A stretch of 5,416 nt of DNA, from assembly GCA_024639625.1 (NCBI GenBank), contig JAHEIA010000252.1, positions 1-5,416 on the forward strand, read 5' to 3'. Origin of the DNA: Chromatiales bacterium. Lineage in GTDB: Bacteria; Pseudomonadota; Gammaproteobacteria; Chromatiales; Chromatiaceae. The notes below the pieces were generated by a model that did no database searches, was not told the DNA's origin, and worked only from the letters and a program-made list of their open reading frames with translations. Both the position numbers and the translations under genes were made by a program. Each line of letters begins with the position of its first letter. The first letter of the stretch is position 1. This document shows positions 1 to 5,416 of this stretch, piece after piece.

Positions 1-1170
1 TACAATCTTGCCGACGACCGCGACTGCCAGCAGACTCAGCGCAAGGGAAAGAACCCTCCAGTCGAGGAACGTCTCGAGCTTTACCTGGATTCCCATAAGA
101 ACGAAGAAGATCGGAACCAGAATCGCTTCCAAGGGCGCGAACAGCTCCTTGATCGAGTACTTGTGCTTTCTATGGTCTCCCCAGGCCTTGAATAGGCTGT
201 CGAGCAACAGGAGCCCCGCCGCAAAGGCGCCGACGATGGTGGCAAGCCCCATTAGGTTGGCGAACCAGGCCAGGGTCATGACGAAGATGAAGGAGATAAA
301 CAGCTTGGCCTCGAGAACGTTCAAACGACGCAGCAACCGGATGAGAAAATGGACGATGTGGGGGCCGAGCAGAAGCACGCAGGTGATGAACAGGGACGCC
401 AACAGTATGGTGCGCAGGATCTCGTCGAGTGCCACGCTGCCGGTGACCACGATACCGGAAACGATCGCCAGTAGGAGCAGTCCCAATATGTCGTCCATGA
501 CAGCGGCGCCGATGATCACATGGGCTTCCCGCGAATGGTGGCGGTTCAGGTCGTTGAGCACCCGGGCCGTGATGCCGATGCTGGTGGCGCCCAGGGTGGC
601 TCCAAGGAACATGTGCCCGGCGTGGCTCGCTTCGGGCATCAGCCACCAAGCCACGGCGAAGCCGAGAACCGAGGGTGCGAAGACACCGATGGTTGCCACC
701 TGAAGAGAGTCCCGGCCGACCGTTTTCAGCTCCGCGACACAGGTGTCGAGCCCGACATGGAACAGCAGGAAGATCACCCCGTAGCGGGAGAATATATCCA
801 CTGCTTGCGCCACTTGAAGGTAGTCGGCGCCTCGCCGATCGCGTAGGACCGCGAGAAGGTCCGCTCCCGACGGACCTAGCACCTCTGCGGCAGCGGCATC
901 CCAGGACAATCCGGAAAGGGTAAGAGTCGCCATTTCCAGACATGCCGTGCCTTCACGCAGGATCACGATCAGATCGTAGTGCAGCGCATACAGCAGGTTG
1001 CCGAGCAACACCCCCATCACCAACTCGCCAAGCACCGAGGGCTGATTCCAATGCCGGGCGGCATAGCGCCCGACCAGCGCGGCGATCAGAATCAGGGTGA
1101 CACCGAAGATCACCGGAGCGATGGGATCGCCATGCATGACCACTGTCGGAACATTCGAGTCGGACTGCAT
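1..1170 (-). CDS. CPA2-family Na+(K+)/H+ antiporter, NapA-like, 3' end cut by window edge
   Basis: This is an inner-membrane transporter that probably exchanges Na+ or K+ for protons in pH and salt homeostasis. Read on the minus strand from ATG 1170, the frame stays open for 390 codons to base 1, so the C-terminal part is missing. The protein is strongly hydrophobic. Residues 196-205 (TSIGITARVL) match the unwound TM4 segment of the family. Residues 219-230 (IIGAAVMDDILG) carry the paired aspartates D226-D227 that mark electrogenic NapA-type exchangers. The last visible residues, VVGKIV (385-390), contain a lysine where NapA has its conserved TM10 lysine. The start is set by GAGGA (bases 1178-1182) seven bases upstream. 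Between the GVLLGN helix (53-58) and the GVIFLLFHVGLD helix (131-142) lie about 55 mostly polar residues that I do not expect in short family members. Family assignment is firm; the transported ion is inferred. Confidence 0.9.
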   Translation of the reverse strand, partial: MQSDSNVPTVVMHGDPIAPVIFGVTLILIAALVGRYAARHWNQPSVLGELVMGVLLGNLLYALHYDLIVILREGTACLEMATLTLSGLSWDAAAAEVLGPSGADLLAVLRDRRGADYLQVAQAVDIFSRYGVIFLLFHVGLDTCVAELKTVGRDSLQVATIGVFAPSVLGFAVAWWLMPEASHAGHMFLGATLGATSIGITARVLNDLNRHHSREAHVIIGAAVMDDILGLLLLAIVSGIVVTGSVALDEILRTILLASLFITCVLLLGPHIVHFLIRLLRRLNVLEAKLFISFIFVMTLAWFANLMGLATIVGAFAAGLLLLDSLFKAWGDHRKHKYSIKELFAPLEAILVPIFFVLMGIQVKLETFLDWRVLSLALSLLAVAVVGKIV

Positions 1171-1177
1171 GCGGTGT

Positions 1178-1182
1178 TCCTC
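1178..1182 (-). promoter_or_regulatory. Ribosome binding site of the antiporter gene
   Basis: On the minus strand this reads GAGGA and lies seven bases before the ATG at 1168-1170. It supports that ATG over the in-frame ATG at codon 12 (HGDPIAP), which has no comparable upstream sequence. Confidence 0.6.
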
Positions 1183-1262
1183 ATGGTTCGCCTGCAGCAG
1201 CGGGATGCGGTCGGTTCGCTCTGGGTGCGGTAGCGTACCATCCAGCCGCCGATGAACTATCT

Positions 1263-1278
1263 GTATTTTACTAAATAC
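1263..1278. repeat. Perfect inverted repeat GTATTT-TACT-AAATAC
   Basis: Six-base arms GTATTT (1263-1268) and AAATAC (1273-1278) are exact reverse complements around a 4-base centre. The repeat lies in the AT-rich island of the divergent intergenic region, about 93 bases from the antiporter start and 184 bases from the metY start. It could be an operator for a dimeric regulator or simply part of an AT-rich promoter. No regulator is encoded in the window. Confidence 0.55.
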
Positions 1279-1289
1279 TTATTTATAAG
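1278..1289. repeat. Perfect inverted repeat CTTAT-TT-ATAAG
   Basis: Five-base arms CTTAT (1278-1282) and ATAAG (1285-1289) are exact reverse complements around TT. The repeat shares base 1278 with the preceding palindrome, giving a compact 27-base double dyad. Possible roles are an operator or a promoter core. AT-rich DNA forms short palindromes by chance more easily than GC-rich DNA, so function is uncertain. Confidence 0.5.
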
Positions 1290-1315
1290 CTCATGACATC
1301 GCGCATTCGATGAGC
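1289..1315. repeat. Imperfect hairpin next to the AT-rich island
   Basis: GCTCAT (1289-1294) is the reverse complement of ATGAGC (1310-1315). Inside it, CATCG (1297-1301) pairs with CGATG (1308-1312) around a 6-base loop. The two pairings compete for the same bases, so only one can form at a time. No T-tract follows, so it does not look like a terminator. It may be a transcript structure in the leader of one of the divergent genes, or chance. Confidence 0.3.
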
Positions 1316-1448
1316 GGAAATCCTCTGCGGTCCGGGGTTCGACAGGATCGGCATCCACGATTACCATGCATGCTATTGTCTTCTGCGCCCGTTGGAACGT
1401 CGATGTTGTGATGGGCGACAGAAACCGAGGACCCACCAAAGAAAAAAC

Positions 1449-1452
1449 AGGA
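1449..1452 (+). promoter_or_regulatory. Ribosome binding site that fixes the metY start
   Basis: AGGA sits nine bases before the ATG at 1462. The in-frame ATG at 1453 directly abuts this AGGA and could not use it, so the protein most likely begins MKIETLAIHAG, as is usual for the family. Confidence 0.6.
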
Positions 1453-1461
1453 ATGCACAAA

Positions 1462-2742
1462 ATGAAAATCGAGACGCTTGCCATCCACGCCGGCTACAGC
1501 CCGGACCCGACCACCAAGGCGGTGGCCGTTCCTATTTATCAGACCACCTCCTACGCCTTCGACGACACTCAACACGGGGCGGATCTGTTTGACCTGAAGG
1601 TGGCCGGCAATATCTACACTCGGATCATGAACCCCACCACGGATGTGCTGGAGCAGCGGGTAGCCGCGATGGAGGGTGGGGTTGCCGGTTTGGCGCTGGC
1701 GTCCGGAATGGCGGCGATTACTGCTGCGATCTTCACCATTGCGGAGAGCGGAGACAATATCGTCTCGACGGCCACCCTGTACGGGGGGACGTACAATTTG
1801 TTTGCGCATACGCTGCCGCGGCTTGGCATCGAGGTCCGATTTGCCGACCCCAAGGACCTGGATACGATGGCGTCCCTAATCGATGCACGGACGAAGGCCC
1901 TGTTCTGCGAGTCGATCGGCAATCCGGCGGGCAACGTGGCGGACCTGGCGGCCCTGGCGGATCTCGCGCATGCGCACGGGGTCCCTCTGATGGTCGACAA
2001 TACGGTACCCACGCCGTACCTGTGCCGGCCGTTCGAACACGGGGCGGATATCGTGCTTCATGCCCTGACCAAGTACATGGGTGGTCACGGCAACAGTATT
2101 GGCGGTGTCCTAGTGGACTCGGGCACATTCGACTGGGTGGCCAACAAAGGGCGCTTCCCCCGCCTCAACGAACCCGACGTGTCCTACCATGGTGTTGTTT
2201 ATACCGAGGCATTCGGCCCCGCCGCCTATATCGGGCGGGCGCGGGTGGTCCCGCTGCGCAACATGGGGGCCGCGATCTCACCCATGAACAGCTTTCTGGT
2301 GCTGCAGGGTATCGAGACGTTGCCCGTGCGCATGGATCGGATCTGTGACAATGCGGAGGCGGTCGCGCGGCACCTGCGTGACCACCCGCAGGTGCAATGG
2401 GTCCGTTATGCAGGTCTGGACGATCACACGGACAAGCCGCTGGTGGACAAGTACATGGCGGGCCGAGCCTCGGGGATTCTTTCCTTCGGCATCGACGGCG
2501 GAATCGAAGCTGGCGCCCGGTTCATCGACGCGTTGCAGTTGGTGACCCGGCTGGTCAATATCGGCGATGCGAAGTCTCTGGCCTGCCACCCGGCGACGAC
2601 GACCCATCGGCAGCTTGGGCCGGATGAGCTGGCAAGGGCCGGAGTCTCCAGGGACTTGGTGCGTCTTTCCATCGGGCTCGAGCATATCGACGACATCCTT
2701 GCCGATCTCGATCAGGCTCTGGCGGCGGCGAAATCCGGGTAG
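1462..2742 (+). CDS. metY: O-acetylhomoserine aminocarboxypropyltransferase (O-acetylhomoserine sulfhydrylase)
   Basis: This cytoplasmic PLP enzyme makes homocysteine and acetate from O-acetylhomoserine and sulfide, the direct-sulfurylation route to methionine. The 426-residue product has the usual family length and is a complete Cys/Met-metabolism PLP domain. Visible landmarks are Y52 and R54 (YTRIMNPT, which contacts PLP phosphate across the dimer), SGM 81-83 (phosphate loop), Y108 (YGGTYNLF, stacking on PLP), D179 (MVDNT, pyridine nitrogen), K204 (HALTKYMGGHG, Schiff-base lysine), SLACHPATTTH 372-382 and R401 (RLSIGLEH, substrate carboxylate). The start is chosen from the AGGA nine bases upstream and the typical MKIETLAIHAG beginning. 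The position usually occupied by Ser three residues before the lysine is Ala201. A cystathionine or methionine gamma-lyase is the main alternative, but the GGHGNSIGG loop and the length favour the sulfhydrylase. The nudF-like gene follows after 40 bases. Confidence 0.93.
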   Translation: MKIETLAIHAGYSPDPTTKAVAVPIYQTTSYAFDDTQHGADLFDLKVAGNIYTRIMNPTTDVLEQRVAAMEGGVAGLALASGMAAITAAIFTIAESGDNIVSTATLYGGTYNLFAHTLPRLGIEVRFADPKDLDTMASLIDARTKALFCESIGNPAGNVADLAALADLAHAHGVPLMVDNTVPTPYLCRPFEHGADIVLHALTKYMGGHGNSIGGVLVDSGTFDWVANKGRFPRLNEPDVSYHGVVYTEAFGPAAYIGRARVVPLRNMGAAISPMNSFLVLQGIETLPVRMDRICDNAEAVARHLRDHPQVQWVRYAGLDDHTDKPLVDKYMAGRASGILSFGIDGGIEAGARFIDALQLVTRLVNIGDAKSLACHPATTTHRQLGPDELARAGVSRDLVRLSIGLEHIDDILADLDQALAAAKSG

Positions 2743-2771
2743 CGGGTCGCGTGGTCCCGGACAGATACCGC

Positions 2772-2778
2772 GGAGGAG
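2772..2778 (+). promoter_or_regulatory. Strong ribosome binding site of the nudF-like gene
   Basis: GGAGGAG lies just before ATG 2783, with six bases between GGAGG and the start codon. It decides the start: the open frame continues upstream into metY, but that part is only the overlapping frame of metY. Confidence 0.75.
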
Positions 2779-2782
2779 CGGC

Positions 2783-3391
2783 ATGAAGTACCGGACCCAA
2801 CTGCTGGCGAGCGAGATCGGGTACGACGGCTTCTTTGAGCTGCGGCGATTCCGGCTGCGTCACAGCCTGTACGCCGGGGGCTGGAGCCGGGAGATCGAGC
2901 GCGAGCGGGTGGAACGCCTGCGGGCGGCCTCCGTGTTGCTCTATGATCCGGATCAGGACGCGGTGGTGATGATCGAGCAGTTTCGCATCGGCGCTCTGGA
3001 GTGCGGCCGCGACGCCTGGTTGTTGGAGACCGTCGGCGGTCTTGTCGAACCGGGAGAGGATCCGCGCGAGGTGGCGCGCCGCGAGGCTTGCGAAGAGTCC
3101 GGGTGCCGGATTCTCGATTTGATCTCGATCTGCGAGTTCTTTGTCAGTCCGGGAACCGCTAGCGAACGCATCCACCTGTACTGTGCGCGGGTGGATGCGA
3201 CGCATGCCGGAGGCATACACGGTCTCGAGGAGGAGGGCGAAGACATCCGGGTCGAGGTGTTTCCGGCCGACGAAGCCATCGGCGAGCTGTACGGGGGCAG
3301 GGTGAATTCGACCAGCGCGATCATCGCGGTGCAGTGGTTGGCGGCCCATCGGCCGCAACTTCGCGGGCGTTGGTGCGGCCGGACCGGATGA
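2783..3391 (+). CDS. nudF: ADP-ribose pyrophosphatase, Nudix hydrolase of the NudF type
   Basis: This cytoplasmic enzyme hydrolyses ADP-ribose and related ADP-sugars to AMP and a sugar phosphate. The product is 202 residues; E. coli NudF is 209. The complete Nudix box is at 86-108: G86, E92, R100-E101, E104-E105 and G107 fit GX5EX7REUXEEXGU and supply the metal ligands. SPG follows at 122-124, with P123 fifteen residues past the box, the usual mark of ADP-ribose specificity. The remembered E. coli protein also matches at the N-terminal FRLRHSLYAGG (23-33), the VVMIEQFRIGA stretch (61-71), and the acidic GIHGLEEEGEDIRV loop (144-157), which should carry the catalytic glutamate. The gene lies 40 bases after metY on the same strand and is probably co-transcribed, though the link with sulfur metabolism is not obvious. 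It ends 31 bases before the convergent gene. Confidence 0.92.
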   Translation: MKYRTQLLASEIGYDGFFELRRFRLRHSLYAGGWSREIERERVERLRAASVLLYDPDQDAVVMIEQFRIGALECGRDAWLLETVGGLVEPGEDPREVARREACEESGCRILDLISICEFFVSPGTASERIHLYCARVDATHAGGIHGLEEEGEDIRVEVFPADEAIGELYGGRVNSTSAIIAVQWLAAHRPQLRGRWCGRTG

Positions 3392-3409
3392 GGGCGCCGT
3401 TCCTGTATT

Positions 3410-3422
3410 GCCGTTCGACGGC
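3410..3422. terminator. Small perfect hairpin in the convergent junction
   Basis: GCCGT (3410-3414) and ACGGC (3418-3422) pair perfectly around TCG. The hairpin sits in the 31-base gap between two convergent genes and directly abuts the stop codon of the minus-strand gene. There is no T-tract on either side, so it is not a standard intrinsic terminator. It may act weakly in both directions or only protect 3' ends. Confidence 0.3.
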
Positions 3423-3941
3423 TCAGAGATGTAGACGCCGGAGTTCCGGGTCGGGCAGGCTGTGCTCCCATACGCTGTCGAAGAACGCGATCAGGCGCTC
3501 GGCTTTCAGGGGGGCGTGGTAATCGGCGGTAGCCTCGTAGATGGTGGCGATCTCGCGCAGAATGTAACCCGAGTCGTCCGCCACCAGGAAGTTCGCTGCG
3601 TAGTCCCGGTACTCCGCGGTGGGGACGCGGATCGCGATGTTGCTGGTGAGGCGGCGCGCCAGTTCGATCAGTCGGTGCCCGTATTTCACCGCGGGCTGAT
3701 CGTCCTGCAGCAGGATGCGGATGCGCGACTGGCTGCTGGAGAGCACCAGTTGTTTGAGGGCGTCGAGGAACGCGGGCTGGTCATAGATTCTACTTTCGAG
3801 GTCGCGCGTCAGAATGCGCAGTTCCCGGCGTGCCTGTTGCGCCAGGTGGACGCTCACATCACGAATGGGTTGGGTGCCGGCGAGTTCCAGCACCCCGGCC
3901 GTGGACGCGAGGATGCGTTCCGCTGAAAAAATGTCGGACAT
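3423..3941 (-). CDS. Uncharacterised protein resembling the DUF7931 family, GNAT partner
   Basis: This is a 172-residue soluble protein with no signal peptide or membrane segment. It resembles proteins that, as I recall, are found beside GNAT acetyltransferases in Pseudomonas and relatives and now classed as DUF7931; some were earlier labelled HPA2-like acetyltransferases. No acetyl-CoA loop is visible. Blocks I consider characteristic are RRELRILTRDLES (38-50), SRIRILLQD (72-80), HRLIELARRL (89-98), NFLVADDSGYILRE (117-130) and the C-terminal FFDSVWEHSLPDPELRRL (153-170). The alternation of strands and HxxxxLAR-type helices recalls phospholipase D-like folds, but there is no HKD motif, so catalysis is unlikely by that route. 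The start is ATG 3941, with GGAGG seven bases upstream. A TTG two codons earlier (3947) would overlap the GNAT stop. The gene is two bases from the GNAT gene, which suggests coupled translation and joint function. The function is unknown. Confidence 0.75.
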   Translation of the reverse strand: MSDIFSAERILASTAGVLELAGTQPIRDVSVHLAQQARRELRILTRDLESRIYDQPAFLDALKQLVLSSSQSRIRILLQDDQPAVKYGHRLIELARRLTSNIAIRVPTAEYRDYAANFLVADDSGYILREIATIYEATADYHAPLKAERLIAFFDSVWEHSLPDPELRRLHL

Positions 3942-3943
3942 GG

Positions 3944-4399
3944 TCAAGCCTCCGTGGGGCTGGCTAAGATCATTTTTCGATGCGGGATCCCGGCTTCCTC
4001 GAACAGCGAGCCCTGGACCCGGAAGCCGTGGCGTCGATAAAAAGGTATCGCGCTGTTCTGGGCGTTAAGCCAGAGTCCCGGGTAGCGCCCGCTGCGGGCG
4101 GTTTGGATCAGCGTGTCGAGCAGTGCGGATCCGATTCCCCAACGCCGGCATCGGGCGAGGACCGCCATGCGCCCGATCTGGCCGTCAGGTAGCAGGCGGG
4201 CGGTGCCCAGCGGCTGCGAATTCCCGTCATCCGCAAGCAAGTGCAAGGCAATCGGGTCCCTGGTGTCCCATTCCAGCTCGGGCGGGACGCCTAGCTCGTG
4301 GACGAAGACCGCCTTGCGGATCCGCATCCCGGCCGGGGCATCGCTCGGCCAAACGGCTCGTCGGACGCGGAACCTAGCCTGGATCTGTGTTCGCTGCAT
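3944..4399 (-). CDS. GNAT-family N-acetyltransferase, YjcF/ElaA-like
   Basis: This 151-residue cytoplasmic protein should transfer an acetyl group from acetyl-CoA to an amine; the substrate is unknown. The N-terminal block MRIRKAVFVHELGVPPELEWDTRDPIALHLLAD (25-57) is the hallmark of the YjcF/ElaA-like branch. GRMAVLARCRRWGIGSALL (76-94) is motif A, with the R-x-x-G-x-G acetyl-CoA pyrophosphate loop at R85-G90. LNAQNSAIPFYRRHGF (111-126) is motif B. The end FEEAGIPHRKM (133-143) is also typical. I chose ATG 4399 because homologous sequence begins shortly after it. The frame extends 33 codons upstream to 4498, but that part is unlike the family. The ribosome binding site is weak (GAGA, or AGGA eleven bases away). 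A 116-base gap separates it from the transporter gene upstream. Two bases separate it from the DUF7931-like gene downstream, so the two probably work together. Confidence 0.88.
   Translation of the reverse strand: MQRTQIQARFRVRRAVWPSDAPAGMRIRKAVFVHELGVPPELEWDTRDPIALHLLADDGNSQPLGTARLLPDGQIGRMAVLARCRRWGIGSALLDTLIQTARSGRYPGLWLNAQNSAIPFYRRHGFRVQGSLFEEAGIPHRKMILASPTEA
3949..3953 (-). promoter_or_regulatory. Ribosome binding site inside the end of the GNAT gene
   Basis: The minus strand reads GGAGG, seven bases before ATG 3941. It lies within the last codons of the upstream GNAT gene. This spacing supports ATG 3941 over the TTG at 3947 as the start of the downstream gene, and makes translational coupling plausible. 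Confidence 0.7.
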
Positions 4400-4515
4400 G
4401 TTTCTCGTGGTCCTGGTTTCCCTAATGGAGCATAGGATAGGATCTGCAGGCAAGCAGAGAAGACGCGGCACCACTCTGTCGCTAGCGATGGAACGCAAAA
4501 TGCCGCTGGGGCCGG
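4400..4515 (-). other. Gap between transporter and GNAT genes
   Basis: The 116-base gap has no gene. Read on the minus strand, it contains ATCCTATCCTAT about 35 bases before the GNAT start, with TATCCT and TATGCT as possible -10 elements. TTCTCT lies 16 bases upstream of TATCCT as a poor -35. The GNAT pair may therefore have its own promoter as well as read-through from the transporter gene. I see no good terminator hairpin. Confidence 0.3.
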
Positions 4516-5415
4516 TCAGGGTGCGGACGGTTGGACCCGGACCGCGTCAGTCTTGCCGACTTGGCTTGCCATGAGGCCGGCGAGGGCCACCAGGACGGCG
4601 CCGGCGGCAGTGGACCAGAGTAGGGTTTCATGCCAAAAGAACCAGCCGTACGCGGCGCCGAAAACCGCCGAGGAATAGGCGAATACCCCAAGACGCCCGG
4701 CCGGGGCAAGCGCCAACCCGCGGGTCAAGAACAGCTGTCCGAGGGTGGCGAAGGCCCCGATCGCCAGCATCCAGAGGAGACCGGATGCGGGCGGTGTGCG
4801 CCATGCCCAGAGCAAGGGGACCGAGGAAACCAGGGTGCCGACAACCGCGAAGTAGAATACGATGCGTAGCGTTGGCTCGCTGCGCGACAAGCGGCGTACC
4901 GTGACCTTGGCGAGCGCGGCCAGAAGACCGCCGAGCAAGGCGATCAGCGCAACGGCGTTCACTTCCCCGGGATGCGGGCTGACAATGAGCGCAACACCAA
5001 GGAAACCGAGCAGGATCGCTCCCAACACGCGTCCCGGGATAGGCTCGCCCAGCCAGGCAAGCGCGATAAAGGGCATGAACAATGGGGCGCTCATCTTCAA
5101 CAGCATGGCTTCCGCGAGGGCGATGTGCGCGATGGCGTAGAAGAAGCAATACATGGCGCCAAGCCCGGCGAGAGAGCGCACGAGGTGGAGGTGCGCGACG
5201 GAGGTCCCGAGATGGCGAATCCCCAGGCGGCACAGCCAGGGTAGCAAGAGCGCGACGCCGATCAGATTGCGCAAGAATACGATCAGCTCGTTGGGCAAGA
5301 CGAAGGATACATGGCGGATACCGGCTGCCATGGAAGCGAACATGAACTCCGCGGCGATGATCAGCAGTGCGCCGGCGAGTAGGGGGCGGTGCGGGATTCG
5401 GAGATCTACGCTCAT
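4516..5415 (-). CDS. EamA-type drug/metabolite transporter (DMT superfamily)
   Basis: This 299-residue inner-membrane protein is probably an exporter of a small metabolite, using a cation gradient. It has about ten hydrophobic helices in two EamA repeats, roughly residues 11-146 and 152-285. Each half ends in a recognisable element: WLGEPIPGRVLGAILLGFLGVALI (121-144) in the first, and FFWHETLLWSTAAGAVLVALAG (259-280) in the second, with the conserved acidic residues E124 and E263. The 80-97 stretch (RSLAGLGAMYCFFYAIAH) and AEAMLLKMSAPLF (101-113) also fit the family. The start is ATG 5415, one base inside the window edge; its ribosome binding site lies outside the window. MSVDLRIPHRPLLAG is a normal short cytoplasmic N-terminus, so the gene is probably complete. 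The substrate cannot be read from sequence. The GNAT gene follows in the same direction after 116 bases. Confidence 0.9.
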   Translation of the reverse strand: MSVDLRIPHRPLLAGALLIIAAEFMFASMAAGIRHVSFVLPNELIVFLRNLIGVALLLPWLCRLGIRHLGTSVAHLHLVRSLAGLGAMYCFFYAIAHIALAEAMLLKMSAPLFMPFIALAWLGEPIPGRVLGAILLGFLGVALIVSPHPGEVNAVALIALLGGLLAALAKVTVRRLSRSEPTLRIVFYFAVVGTLVSSVPLLWAWRTPPASGLLWMLAIGAFATLGQLFLTRGLALAPAGRLGVFAYSSAVFGAAYGWFFWHETLLWSTAAGAVLVALAGLMASQVGKTDAVRVQPSAP

Positions 5416-5416
5416 A

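Larger units (their letters stand above)
1171..1461. other. Divergent intergenic region between antiporter gene and metY
   Basis: These 291 bases hold no gene I can support. They must contain the control regions of two genes that point away from each other. The stretch around 1258-1290 is AT-rich against a GC-rich background and carries two abutting inverted repeats. The rest (1171-1257 and 1320-1461) is GC-rich. I found no convincing sigma-70 -35/-10 pair in either direction. I also found no SAM riboswitch core or MetJ-type AGACGTCT box ahead of metY. An open frame runs into metY from 1366, but its extra 32 codons have no ribosome binding site and do not resemble a MetY N-terminus. Confidence 0.6.

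Noticed and set aside
170..943. A 257-codon minus-strand frame inside the antiporter region, and a 231-codon plus-strand frame at 8-703.
   Set aside because: Both are rich in Arg, Pro and Ser without domains, and they overlap the antiporter frame, which has clear family motifs over its full length.
1328..1368. A tRNA-like 3' half suggested by GGGGTTCGAC followed by ACCA.
   Set aside because: The bases around TTCGACA do not form a T stem, no acceptor stem pairs, and no anticodon arm is present.
1366..1461. N-terminal extension of MetY by 32 codons from the ATG at 1366.
   Set aside because: It has no ribosome binding site, its residues do not resemble the family, and an AGGA at good spacing precedes the ATG at 1462.
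1171..1461. A SAM riboswitch or MetJ operator controlling metY.
   Set aside because: I found neither a conserved riboswitch core nor tandem AGACGTCT-like boxes.
2555..3358. A 267-codon minus-strand frame opposite the nudF-like gene.
   Set aside because: It has low-complexity Pro/Arg/His composition and no domain, and the plus strand carries a complete Nudix protein.
3462..3926. A 154-codon plus-strand frame opposite the DUF7931-like gene.
   Set aside because: Long antisense frames are common in GC-rich DNA. The minus-strand frame has a strong ribosome binding site, coupling to the GNAT gene and recognisable sequence blocks.
4400..4498. Extension of the GNAT protein to the upstream start at 4498.
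   Set aside because: The extra 33 residues do not resemble GNAT proteins of this type; the family-like sequence begins shortly after the ATG at 4399.

Overview
The window is GC-rich and gene-dense. It looks like chromosome of a gammaproteobacterium. The main support is the Nudix protein, which resembles Escherichia coli NudF along its whole length, together with the short tightly coupled GNAT/DUF7931-type gene pair. The exact genus cannot be read from the sequence. I see no RNA gene, mobile element, CRISPR array or phage gene.

Layout: (1) Positions 1-1170, minus strand, hold the first 390 codons of a CPA2-type sodium(or potassium)/proton antiporter that runs off the left edge. (2) Positions 1171-1461 are a 291-base divergent intergenic region. 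It has an AT-rich island with two abutting perfect inverted repeats, the best candidate regulatory DNA here. (3) Positions 1462-3391, plus strand, hold a probable two-gene unit: metY (O-acetylhomoserine sulfhydrylase, a PLP enzyme making homocysteine from sulfide) and a nudF-like ADP-ribose pyrophosphatase 40 bases further on with its own strong ribosome binding site. (4) A 31-base convergent junction with a small perfect hairpin separates these from the next unit. (5) Positions 3423-5415, minus strand, hold three genes read right to left: a ten-helix EamA/DMT transporter, a YjcF/ElaA-like GNAT acetyltransferase, and a 172-residue protein resembling the DUF7931 family. The last two are separated by only two bases.

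Together the genes suggest ion and pH homeostasis, sulfur assimilation, nucleotide-sugar clean-up, small-molecule export and an acetyltransferase module of unknown target. Most of this is ordinary core metabolism. The least understood part is the GNAT + DUF7931-like pair. The other items worth a look are the twin palindromes between the divergent genes and a long polar insertion near the N-terminal end of the antiporter. No clearly new multi-gene system is evident.
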